Positions 1 through 6,791 of a DNA stretch of 28,281 nt are shown in pieces. The position numbers and the translations under genes were made by a program. This DNA comes from DATLZM01 sp035559315 (GTDB lineage Bacteria > Actinomycetota > UBA4738 > HRBIN12). The notes under the pieces were generated by a model, which worked only from the letters and a program-made list of their open reading frames with translations, was not told where the DNA came from and made no database searches. Location of the stretch: assembly GCA_035559315.1 (NCBI GenBank), contig DATMBJ010000094.1, forward strand, positions 1 through 28,281. Direction: 5' to 3'. The stretch's first letter is position 1. Each line of letters starts with the position of its first letter.

Positions 1-651
1 GCGGTGGGGATCCCGCTCGATCTTCCGCCGCAGGCGCTTCACGTGCACGTCGAGGGTCCGGGTGTCGCCGAAGTAGTCCGGCCCCCACACCTCCTCGATC
101 AGGAACTCCCGCGTGAGCAGCCGGCCCCGCCGGCGGAGGAACACCTCGAGCAGCTCGAACTCCTTGGGGGGGAGGGCCACGGGCTCGCCCCGGACCCGCA
201 CCTCGTGGCGGGCCACGTCCATCTCCACGGGACCGCCCCGGAGCACCTCCTCGGCCGCCGCCGGCGCCGGCATCCCGGCCCGGCGGAGGTGGGCCCGGAC
301 CCGCGACACCAGCTCCCGCATGGAGAACGGCTTGGTCACGTAGTCGTCGGCGCCCAGCTCGAGGCCGGCCACCTTGTCGGCCTCGGCGTCCTTCGCGGTG
401 AGGATCACGATGGGGACCGGGGATCGCGCCCGGATCTCCCGGCAGACGTCCAGCCCCGACATCCCGGGGAGCATCAGGTCGAGGATCACGAGGCCCGGCC
501 GCTCGGCCTCGAACCGCTCCAGGGCCGAGGGGCCGTCCGCGGCGACGGCGACCCGGAACCCCTCCCGCTCGAGGTTGTAGCGGACGGCATCGGCGAGCGA
601 GGCCTCGTCCTCGACGACGAGGATCGCCACCGCGGAGGCCGGCTCGCTCAC
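1..651 (-). CDS. phoB: OmpR/PhoB-family response regulator of phosphate starvation (partial, C-terminus outside window)
   Basis: DNA-binding response regulator, probably the cytoplasmic activator of the pst genes. The 217 codons read from the GTG at 651 give a receiver domain (about residues 8-120) with acidic pair E14-D15, phospho-acceptor D58 in the ILDLMLPG strand, T85 and K107 (TKPF), followed by a winged-helix domain with the recognition-helix motif TRTLDVHVKRLRRKIE. The frame is still open at base 1, so roughly 10-15 residues are missing, judging by the usual 225-235 residues. The GTG start overlaps the phoU stop in a GTGA junction, so it is the last gene of the pst-phoU operon seen here. 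The likely partner kinase is the divergent gene at 5207-6394. RegX3 or PhoP would be equally suitable names; family assignment is firm and the phosphate role is inferred from context. Confidence 0.9.
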   Translation of the reverse strand, partial: MSEPASAVAILVVEDEASLADAVRYNLEREGFRVAVAADGPSALERFEAERPGLVILDLMLPGMSGLDVCREIRARSPVPIVILTAKDAEADKVAGLELGADDYVTKPFSMRELVSRVRAHLRRAGMPAPAAAEEVLRGGPVEMDVARHEVRVRGEPVALPPKEFELLEVFLRRRGRLLTREFLIEEVWGPDYFGDTRTLDVHVKRLRRKIERDPHR

Positions 652-1334
652 CCCCCGGCGCCCTCCGGGTGCGAGGCGTCGGTGAACTCCCGGAACTCCC
701 CGGTGAGGAGGAACCCCACCTGCTCGCCGATGTCGACGGCGTGGTCCGCGACCCGCTCGAGCTGCCGGGACACCACCGTCATCCGCAGCCCCCACTCGAG
801 CATCGCGGGGTCGCCGGCCAGGGCCGCGACCTCCCCGTACATCCGCAGGTTGAGCCGGTCCACCGGGTCGTCCATCCGGGGCAGCCGCAGGCACAGCTCG
901 AGGTCCCGGCGGGCGAAGGCCTCGAGGGCGGTCCGCAGCATCCCCCGCCCGATGTCCCCCATCTCCTGCAGGTGCGCGAGGACCGTGGGCGAGGAGGGGA
1001 GGTGGCGGACCGAGAGGAAGATCTTCGCGATGTTGACCGCGATGTCCCCGACCCGCTCCAGGTGGAGGTTGGCGTGGAGGATCGCGGAGATCAGCCGGAG
1101 GTCCACCGCCACCGGGGTCTGGAGGGCGAGCAGCTCCAGGGCCCGCCGTTCGGTATCGAGGTAGCGGGCGTCGATCTCGTCGTCGGCGGCCACGACGGCC
1201 TGGGCCTCCCCGGGGTCGTGCCGGACGAGGGCGTCCACCGCCCGGCCCACGGCCCGCTCCGCCAGTTCGCCGGTGCCGAGCACCTCGAGCTCGAGCTGTT
1301 CGAGCTCCTCGTGGAACCGCACGCGCGCCGGCAT
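648..1334 (-). CDS. phoU: phosphate-specific transport system accessory protein PhoU
   Basis: PhoU is a cytoplasmic all-helical metal-binding protein that links the Pst transporter to the sensor kinase and keeps the phosphate regulon off when phosphate is plentiful. The 228-residue product has the usual length and two PhoU repeats, each with the conserved pattern ALxxPVAxDLRLISAILHANLHLERVGDIAVNIA (first repeat, about residues 70-105) and a second ERVADHAVDIGEQVGF near residues 190-205; the E-R-x-x-D signature that binds metal is present in both. The ATG at 1334 shares one base with the pstB stop (TGATG), indicating translational coupling. The gene order pstB-phoU-response regulator supports the call. 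No oddities seen. Confidence 0.95.
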   Translation of the reverse strand: MPARVRFHEELEQLELEVLGTGELAERAVGRAVDALVRHDPGEAQAVVAADDEIDARYLDTERRALELLALQTPVAVDLRLISAILHANLHLERVGDIAVNIAKIFLSVRHLPSSPTVLAHLQEMGDIGRGMLRTALEAFARRDLELCLRLPRMDDPVDRLNLRMYGEVAALAGDPAMLEWGLRMTVVSRQLERVADHAVDIGEQVGFLLTGEFREFTDASHPEGAGG

Positions 1335-2167
1335 CAGCCGAACCTCCCCGTGATGTAGTCCTCGGTCCGGGGGTCCGAGGGATGGGTGAAGATCACGTCC
1401 GTGCGGTCGTACTCCACGAGGACGCCGGCCCGCCTCCCGTCCTCGTCCACCTCGGCCGTGATGAACGCCGTCATGTCGGAGACCCGCGCCGCCTGCTGCA
1501 TGTTGTGGGTCACGATCACCACGCTATAGGTCTCCGACAGCTCCCGCATCAGGTCCTCGATCTGGGCGGTGGCGATGGGGTCGAGGGCCGAGCACGGCTC
1601 GTCCATCAGGATCGTATCGGGCTCCACGGCGATGGCCCGGGCGATGCACAGCCGCTGCTGCTGCCCGCCGGACAGCTCGTACGCGTTCCGCCGGAGGCCG
1701 TCCTTCACCTCGTCCCAGAGCGCCGCCCGCCGGAGGGCCGCTTCCACCCGGCCCTCGAGGTCGTCGGTCATCCCGTGCACCCGGAGCCCGAACGCGACGT
1801 TCTCGAAGACCGACTTGGGGAACGGGTTCGGCTTCTGGAACACCATCCCGATGTGCCGGCGGACCTCCACGGGATCCACCGCGGGGTCGTAGAGGTCCTG
1901 CCCGTGGTAGCGGACCTCTCCCTCCACCCGCGCCCCCGGGATCAGGTCGTTCATCCGGTTGAGCGCCCGCAGCAGCGTGCTCTTCCCCGATCCCGAGGGC
2001 CCGATGATCGCGGTGATCCGGTTCCTGGGGACGTCGAGGGTCACCCCCCGGACGGCCGGCACGCCGTCGTATGAGACGGCCACGTCCCGGAGCTCGAAGA
2101 CCGGCTCCGGCCGAGCCTCGGCACGGGTGGGCCGCGCCACGTCCACGTGGACCTGGACCTGCTCCAT
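1334..2167 (-). CDS. pstB: phosphate ABC transporter ATP-binding protein PstB
   Basis: Cytoplasmic ATPase that powers the high-affinity phosphate importer. The 277-residue protein shows a Walker A (GPSGSGKST), the PstB-typical MVFQKPNPFPKSVFENVAFGLR stretch around the Q-loop, the ABC signature LSGGQQQR, Walker B (TILMDEP) and the switch histidine (VIVTHNMQQA). The phrase RMNDLIPGARVEGEV and the C-terminal FTHPSDPRTEDYITGRFG are diagnostic of PstB within the ABC superfamily. About 25 extra N-terminal residues precede the domain. The frame is open well upstream into pstA, but the ATG at 2167 overlaps the pstA stop by one base (TGATG) and fits the normal N-terminus, so that start is chosen. Confidence 0.96.
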   Translation of the reverse strand: MEQVQVHVDVARPTRAEARPEPVFELRDVAVSYDGVPAVRGVTLDVPRNRITAIIGPSGSGKSTLLRALNRMNDLIPGARVEGEVRYHGQDLYDPAVDPVEVRRHIGMVFQKPNPFPKSVFENVAFGLRVHGMTDDLEGRVEAALRRAALWDEVKDGLRRNAYELSGGQQQRLCIARAIAVEPDTILMDEPCSALDPIATAQIEDLMRELSETYSVVIVTHNMQQAARVSDMTAFITAEVDEDGRRAGVLVEYDRTDVIFTHPSDPRTEDYITGRFG

Positions 2168-3060
2168 CACCACCTCCGCTCGTACCGGTTCCTGAGGTAG
2201 ACCGCCAGGGCGTTCATCGCGAGGAGCACCCCGAGGAGCAGGACGATCCCGGCCGCCGCGACGTGCTGGTACCCGGTCTGGGGCCGCGAGACCCAGTTGT
2301 AGATCTGGATCGGCATCGCGGTGAACCGGTCGTAGGGGTCCCGGGGCACGAAGTTCACGTACGTGAGGGCGCCCAGCGTGATCAGCGGGGCCGTCTCCCC
2401 GATGGCCCGCGACAGCCCGAGGATGAGGCCGGTGAGCATCCCGGGGAGGGCGGCGGGGAGGGTCTGCCGCCAGGTGACCTGCCACGGGGTCGCCCCGACC
2501 GCGTAGGCGGCCTCCCGGATCGAGCCGGGGACGGCGCGGAGCGCCTCCCTCGAGGCCACGATGATCACCGGGAGGATCAGCAGGACCAGGGTGAGGGCCC
2601 CGGCCATGATCGAGCGGCCGAGCTGCATCGCCCGGACGAAGGCGGCCAGCCCGAGCAGCCCGTAGATCACCGACGGCACCGCCGCGAGGTTCGCCACGTT
2701 CAGCTCGAGGAACGCCGTGAGGCGGTTCCGCGGGGCCATCTCCTCGAGGTAGACGGCGGCCCCCACGCCGAGGGGGAACGAGATCGCGGCCGTGAGCACC
2801 ATCAGCCAGGCGGTGCCCACGAGCGCCGGGAGGATCCCCGCCCGCTCCGGGAACCTCGAGTCGAGGCTCGAGAGGAACCCCCGGTCCAGCCAACCCGCCC
2901 CCTTCGTGGCCACGTCCACGAGGAGGGTGGCCAGGGTGAGGAGCGCCACGAGCAGGGCGAGGAGGAGCGCCAGGTGGAACGCCAGCGCGCCCGGGGAGCG
3001 CTCCGCCCGGCGCCCGGTGGCGAGGGCGGGGACCCGCGCGGCGACGGCCGGCGAGCTCAC
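2167..3060 (-). CDS. pstA: phosphate ABC transporter permease PstA
   Basis: Inner-membrane permease that forms the phosphate channel together with PstC. The 297-residue product has an N-terminal hydrophobic segment (about residues 28-48) and then the BPD_transp_1 domain with around five further membrane spans. The cytoplasmic coupling (EAA) loop is REAAYAVGATPWQVTWRQTLPAALPG, followed by GLILGLSRAIGETAPLI, which is typical of PstA. The GTG at 3060 overlaps the pstC stop in a GTGA junction and gives a normal-length protein; longer upstream readings in this frame run across pstC and have no sense. It belongs to the pstSCAB-phoU operon. Confidence 0.94.
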   Translation of the reverse strand: MSSPAVAARVPALATGRRAERSPGALAFHLALLLALLVALLTLATLLVDVATKGAGWLDRGFLSSLDSRFPERAGILPALVGTAWLMVLTAAISFPLGVGAAVYLEEMAPRNRLTAFLELNVANLAAVPSVIYGLLGLAAFVRAMQLGRSIMAGALTLVLLILPVIIVASREALRAVPGSIREAAYAVGATPWQVTWRQTLPAALPGMLTGLILGLSRAIGETAPLITLGALTYVNFVPRDPYDRFTAMPIQIYNWVSRPQTGYQHVAAAGIVLLLGVLLAMNALAVYLRNRYERRW

Positions 3061-3980
3061 TCGTACCGCTCCCGGAACCGGCGGACGAGCCGGAGCGAGG
3101 CGGCGTTCAGCCCGAGCGTGAGGAGGAACAGGGACGCTCCGACCGCGAAGATCGTCCGGTACTCGACGCTCCCGTACGGGGTGTCGCCCTGGGAGATCTG
3201 GACGATGTAGGCGGTCATCGTCTGCATCGCCTCCCGCGGGTCGAGCGAGAGGTTGGGCATCTGGCCGGCGGCGATCGCGACGATCATGGTCTCGCCGATG
3301 GCCCGGGAGAGGCCGAGGATCACCGCCGCCGCGATCCCGGAGAGGGCGGCCGGCACGACGACCCGGAGGGCCACGGTCCGACGGGTGGCCCCCATCGCGA
3401 AGGCCCCCTCCCGGAGGGCGCGGGGGACCGCCCGCATCGCGTCCTCCGAGACCGAGGCCACGAGCGGCACCGCCATGACCCCGATGGCGAGGCTCGCCGA
3501 GAGCGCGTTGAAGACCCCCGTGCCGGGCAGGAGGCGCTGGAGCAGGGTCGGCGTGATGAAGGTGAGCGCGAAGTAGCCGAAGACCACCGTCGGGATCCCG
3601 GCCAGGACCTCGAGCAGCGGCTTGAGCACCCGCCGGGCCCCCGGCCTCGCGTACTCCGCGAGGTAGACGGCCGCCCCCAGGCCCACCGGCACGGCCACCA
3701 GCATGCTCGCGAGCCCGATCAGCACCGTCGCCGACAGGAGCGGCAGGACGCCGAAGGAGGGCGGCCGGAAGGTCGGCCCCCAGGACGTCCCGGTGAGGTA
3801 GTCGAGCACCGGCACCTCCCGGAAGAACGCCACCGCCTCGAAGGCGAGGGAGGCGACGATCCCGAGGGTGGTGGCGACGGAGAGGACGCCGCACCCGAGC
3901 AGGAGGGTCCGCACGAGCCGCTCGCCGTAGCGCGGACGCCGGCCCGTGAGGGCCCGGGCGATCGCCTGCTCCGCCGCCAC
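3057..3980 (-). CDS. pstC: phosphate ABC transporter permease PstC
   Basis: Second permease of the phosphate importer, expected to pair with PstA in the membrane. The 307 residues contain an N-terminal span (about 25-50), the periplasmic segment with FGVLPLLSATVLIG, and further spans. The EAA loop is LREGAFAMGATRRTVALRVVVPAALSG and is followed by ILGLSRAIGETMIVAIAAG, a PstC hallmark. The GTG start at 3980 lies 20 bases after the pstS stop with only a modest purine-rich stretch (AGGGG) before it. Stop overlaps the pstA start. Length and order within pstSCAB are standard. Confidence 0.94.
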   Translation of the reverse strand: MAAEQAIARALTGRRPRYGERLVRTLLLGCGVLSVATTLGIVASLAFEAVAFFREVPVLDYLTGTSWGPTFRPPSFGVLPLLSATVLIGLASMLVAVPVGLGAAVYLAEYARPGARRVLKPLLEVLAGIPTVVFGYFALTFITPTLLQRLLPGTGVFNALSASLAIGVMAVPLVASVSEDAMRAVPRALREGAFAMGATRRTVALRVVVPAALSGIAAAVILGLSRAIGETMIVAIAAGQMPNLSLDPREAMQTMTAYIVQISQGDTPYGSVEYRTIFAVGASLFLLTLGLNAASLRLVRRFRERYE

Positions 3981-4001
3981 CGCCCCTGCGACCCCCGGCC
4001 C

Positions 4002-4961
4002 CTACGCCCCGGCCTTGAAGTCGGCCCAGGCCTGCTGGGTCGCCTCCCAGTCGGCCTCCGACACGTTCACGTAGCCGACCTGCGGGACCAGCTCCCGCCC
4101 GACCTCGAGGTAGAAGTCGATGAACTCCACGACCTGGGGCTTCGCGAGCGCCGCCTCCGAGACGTAGACGAACAGCGGCCGGGAGAGCGGCGCGTAGGTG
4201 CCGGTCTCGATGGTCTCCGTGGTGGGCTCGACGCAGCCCTGCCCGCCGTCGATCGCGAGGGCCCGGAGCTTGTCCTGGTTCTGCTCGTAGTAGGCGTAGC
4301 CGAAGTACCCGAGGGCGTTCTCGTCGCCGGCCACCCCCTGCACGAGCACGTTGTCGTCCTCGCTCGCGGTGTAGTCGGAGCGGCTCGCACCCTCCTCGCC
4401 GACGATCGCGTCGGTGAAGTAGTCGAAGGTCCCCGAGTCCGTCCCCGCGCCGTACAGCGTGAGCGGCCGGGAGGGGAAGTCCGCCCCGGGGATCTCGCTC
4501 CAGTCGTCGATCCGGCTCCCGGGCTCCCAGATCGCCTTGAGCTGCTCGACCGACAGGCACTCGGCCCAGTCGTTCGCCGGGTTCACCACGACCGACAGGC
4601 CGTCCAGGGCCACCTTCAGCTCCACGTACCCCACGCCGTTCTGCGCGCAGGCGTCGATCTCCTCCTGCTCGATGGGCCGGGAGGCGTCCTGGAGGTCGGT
4701 CTCGCCGGCGCAGAACTTCTCGAACCCCCCGCCGGTCCCCGAGATCCCCACCGAGACCTCGACGCCGGGGTTCTCCGCCGTGAACTCCTCGGCCACGGCC
4801 TGGGTGATGGGGAAGACGGTGCTGGAGCCGTCACCCACGACCGCGCCCGAGAGCCCGCCGCCGTCGCCCCCGCCCGCGCCCTCGGCCGTGTTCCCGCAGG
4901 CCGCCGCGGCGAGCGCGAGCGCCGCCCCGGCCGCCACGAGCCCGAACCACCTCCGACCCAT
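4002..4961 (-). CDS. pstS: phosphate-binding lipoprotein PstS
   Basis: Extracytoplasmic phosphate receptor that delivers phosphate to PstCA. From the ATG at 4961 the product is 319 residues with a lipoprotein signal: RR near the start, a hydrophobic core, and a lipobox ending at C22 (LAAAAC-GN). The mature part carries PstS landmarks: VVGDGSSTVFPITQAVAEEF, SVGISGTGGGFEKFCAGETD followed by DASRPI, and TLYGAGTDSGTFDYF, which hold the phosphate-contacting Ser/Thr/Arg/Asp residues of the family. A strong Shine-Dalgarno (GAGGAGG, about 8 bases upstream) supports this start. The same frame remains open upstream to 5204, with an in-frame ATG at 5084, but that would place about 40 residues before the signal peptide. 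First gene of the pst operon, downstream of the PHO box. Confidence 0.95.
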   Translation of the reverse strand: MGRRWFGLVAAGAALALAAAACGNTAEGAGGGDGGGLSGAVVGDGSSTVFPITQAVAEEFTAENPGVEVSVGISGTGGGFEKFCAGETDLQDASRPIEQEEIDACAQNGVGYVELKVALDGLSVVVNPANDWAECLSVEQLKAIWEPGSRIDDWSEIPGADFPSRPLTLYGAGTDSGTFDYFTDAIVGEEGASRSDYTASEDDNVLVQGVAGDENALGYFGYAYYEQNQDKLRALAIDGGQGCVEPTTETIETGTYAPLSRPLFVYVSEAALAKPQVVEFIDFYLEVGRELVPQVGYVNVSEADWEATQQAWADFKAGA

Positions 4962-5092
4962 GCGCGTCCTCCTCGTCCCTCCCGAGAACCGATGGACCTG
5001 GGCGACGCGGGGGACGGCCGTACGGAGAGGGGGGTGTCGTCCGGCCGTCCCCCGGTCCCGCGGGTTGGCGCTGCGGTCGCCCATCGGGGCGG

Positions 5093-5098
5093 ATGCTA
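5093..5098 (-). promoter_or_regulatory. putative -10 element of the pst operon promoter
   Basis: On the minus strand these bases read TAGCAT, matching the TANNNT pattern of housekeeping promoters. The PHO box ends 28 bases upstream of it and no good -35 hexamer lies at 17-18 bases, as expected for an activator-dependent promoter. Transcription from here would give a leader of about 125 bases before pstS. Inferred by pattern only. Confidence 0.5.
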
Positions 5099-5126
5099 TG
5101 GGGCTCGCATGACGCGACCCGGGCGC

Positions 5127-5148
5127 GGACGTGAACGGGACGTGAACG
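5127..5148. promoter_or_regulatory. PHO box: two perfect 11-bp direct repeats
   Basis: The plus strand carries GGACGTGAACG twice without a gap; on the minus strand this is the GTTCACGTCC-type direct repeat that PhoP binds in Actinobacteria (known consensus: tandem 11-bp units beginning GTTCA). It lies in the 245-bp divergent gap, 166 bases from pstS and 58 bases from the leaderless GTG of the sensor kinase, so it could serve both units. Its orientation (GTTCAC reading toward pstS) favours pst. The repeat identity is seen directly; the binding is inferred. Confidence 0.85.
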
Positions 5149-5194
5149 TTGGGGGCCGGCCGGCGCTCGCCTCCGGGTGCCCTTCCGCACCGGG

Positions 5195-5200
5195 TACGCT
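5195..5200 (+). promoter_or_regulatory. putative -10 element for leaderless sensor-kinase transcript
   Basis: TACGCT fits TANNNT and is followed by exactly six bases and then GTG at 5207. The same spacing occurs before three other plus-strand operon-leading genes in this window, so the transcript probably starts at the GTG itself, without a leader. No convincing -35 hexamer is visible. Confidence 0.55.
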
Positions 5201-5206
5201 CCACGC

Positions 5207-6394
5207 GTGGGCGCGGCGTCGTTCCTCGCGGGCCTCCTGCTCGGCCGGTCCCTCGGGCGGATCCGGCGGGCGGCCCTCCGCCTCGCGGACGAGCTCCCGG
5301 GGGTCCGGGCGATGCCCTGGGAGCTCCGCGACCCCGCCGGCGTGGCGCGGGTGCTCGAGCGGGCCGCGGACGAACTGGCCAGGGAGCGGCGGGCGGCCGC
5401 CGAGGAGCGGGAGGTCCGGGACCTGATCCTGGCCTCCATGGAGGAGGGGGTGCTCCTGGCCGACGCCGACGGCCTGGTCCGCTTCGCGAACCGGGCCGCG
5501 GAGCGCATGCTCGGGGGCCCCATCCCCTCCGCCTCCGCCCTGGCGCCCGCCGCGCTCCGGGAGGCGCTCGCCGCCGCCCTCCGCGAACGCCGGGGGGTGA
5601 CCGTGGAGGCCCTCCGCGGCGCCCCCGCCCGGCACCTGCGCGCCACCGCCGTCCCGGTCGAGGGCGGCGGGGCGCTCCTCGTGCTCCGCGACGTCACCGA
5701 GGCGAAGCGGGTGGAGGCGATGCGCCGGGACTTCGTGGCCAACGCCTCCCACGAGCTCAAGACGCCGGTGGCCTCGATCCTCGCGGCCGCCGAGACCATC
5801 CGGACCGCCGCCGTCGAGGACCCCTCGGCGGTGGCCGGGTTCGCCGAGCGCCTCGAGCGCGACGCCTCGCGCCTGGCGAGGATCGTGGCCGACCTCCTGG
5901 ACCTGTCCCGCCTCGAGGCGGGGAGCGAGCGCACCGAGCGGGTGGCGATGGAGACGGTCGTGCGGGAGGAGGCCGAGCGGTTCGCGGCGCAGGCCCGGGA
6001 CGCCGGCATCGAGCTCGTCGTGGACGCGCGGCCCGGGCCTGCGGTGACGGGGTCGCGCCGGGACCTCGCCCTGCTCGTGCGCAACCTCCTCGACAACGCG
6101 ATCCGGTACACGGGCCGCGGAGGGCGGGTGGAGGTGGCGGTGGGCCCGGCGGACGGCGAGGTCCTGCTCCGGGTCTCCGACACCGGGGCGGGCATCCCCT
6201 CCCGCGACCTCCCTCGGATCTTCGAGCGCTTCTACCGGGTGGACCCGGCCCGGTCCCGGGAGACCGGGGGCACCGGCCTCGGGCTCTCGATCGTCAAGCA
6301 CGTGGTGGAGAACCACGGCGGGGAGGTCCGGGTCGAGAGCGAGCTCGGCCGGGGCTCGACGTTCGAGGTCCGCCTCCCCGCCGCCGCGGGGTGA
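5207..6394 (+). CDS. phoR: phosphate-sensing histidine kinase (PhoR/SenX3 type)
   Basis: Sensor kinase that should phosphorylate the response regulator at the far end of the pst operon. From GTG 5207 the product is 395 residues: a short N-terminal hydrophobic stretch (about 3-18), a linker, a PAS-like domain (about 70-165, ILASMEEGVLLADADGLVRFANRAAERML), then HisKA with H182 in NASHELKTP, N-box NLLDNAIRY (293-301), D/F-box DTGAGI (325-330) and G2-box GGTGLGLSIVK (354-364). The PAS plus HisKA order without an extracellular domain is that of actinobacterial SenX3/PhoR. An in-frame GTG at 5177 would add ten residues, but the TACGCT-N6-GTG pattern favours 5207. It is convergent with the next gene, 23 bases away. 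Confidence 0.92.
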   Translation: MGAASFLAGLLLGRSLGRIRRAALRLADELPGVRAMPWELRDPAGVARVLERAADELARERRAAAEEREVRDLILASMEEGVLLADADGLVRFANRAAERMLGGPIPSASALAPAALREALAAALRERRGVTVEALRGAPARHLRATAVPVEGGGALLVLRDVTEAKRVEAMRRDFVANASHELKTPVASILAAAETIRTAAVEDPSAVAGFAERLERDASRLARIVADLLDLSRLEAGSERTERVAMETVVREEAERFAAQARDAGIELVVDARPGPAVTGSRRDLALLVRNLLDNAIRYTGRGGRVEVAVGPADGEVLLRVSDTGAGIPSRDLPRIFERFYRVDPARSRETGGTGLGLSIVKHVVENHGGEVRVESELGRGSTFEVRLPAAAG

Positions 6395-6417
6395 GCGGGC
6401 GCCCGCCGGCTCCGCGC

Positions 6418-6735
6418 TCAGGCCTCGGCGTCCAGCACCTCCGAGACCCAACGGTAGGCGGCCATGGCCTGCGGGAAGCCGGCGGTCGTGATCGCGAGGA
6501 TCGCGGCGTGCCGCAGCGCGTCGGGCCCCAGCCCCTCGGTCAGGGCCTTCCGGACGTGGGAGCGGACCCCGCCCTCGGAGGCCGCCCCGATCGCGATCCC
6601 CAGCTTGACCAGCCGCCGCTCCCGGTCGCTGAGGGGGCCGGCGGCGTGGGCGGCCTCGGCCAGGGCCGTGTAGGCCATGACCCCGGGCTGCTCATCCCGG
6701 AACCGTCGGTAGATGTCCGGGAGGTACTCGACCAT
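6418..6735 (-). CDS. carboxymuconolactone decarboxylase (CMD)-fold protein lacking the cysteine pair
   Basis: A 105-residue all-helical protein of the CMD/AhpD superfamily. It has the PLSDRERRLVKLGIAIGAASEGGVRSHVRKALTEGLGPDALRHAAILA core, where AhpD-like members normally carry CxxC next to a histidine; here only S and H remain and there is no cysteine at all, so thioredoxin-like redox chemistry is unlikely. A GGAGG-type ribosome binding site six bases before the ATG at 6735 decides the start; an in-frame ATG at 6765 lacks one. It follows the multi-cluster iron-sulfur gene by 56 bases and looks like the last gene of the molybdoenzyme operon. Role unknown; small CMD proteins are often found next to redox operons. 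Confidence 0.8.
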   Translation of the reverse strand: MVEYLPDIYRRFRDEQPGVMAYTALAEAAHAAGPLSDRERRLVKLGIAIGAASEGGVRSHVRKALTEGLGPDALRHAAILAITTAGFPQAMAAYRWVSEVLDAEA

Positions 6736-6791
6736 CGCCCTCCTCCTCTCGTCGTCCGCCGGCATCCTCGCACGCCGGCCGCGGGGCCCGC

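Noticed and set aside
4..1164. Long plus-strand open frame opposite the response regulator and phoU
   Set aside because: It is an antisense frame kept open by high GC; the translation is rich in H, R, P and G without domain features, while the minus strand encodes clear PhoB- and PhoU-type proteins.
2167..4560. Minus-strand 797-codon frame reaching upstream of pstA
   Set aside because: Only the last 297 codons encode PstA; the upstream part runs out of frame over pstC and pstS and is low-complexity R/G/A.
6395..6406. GCGGGCGCCCGC palindrome between convergent kinase and CMD genes as a terminator
   Set aside because: There is no loop between the arms and no T-run on either strand; in DNA of this GC content such palindromes are expected by chance.
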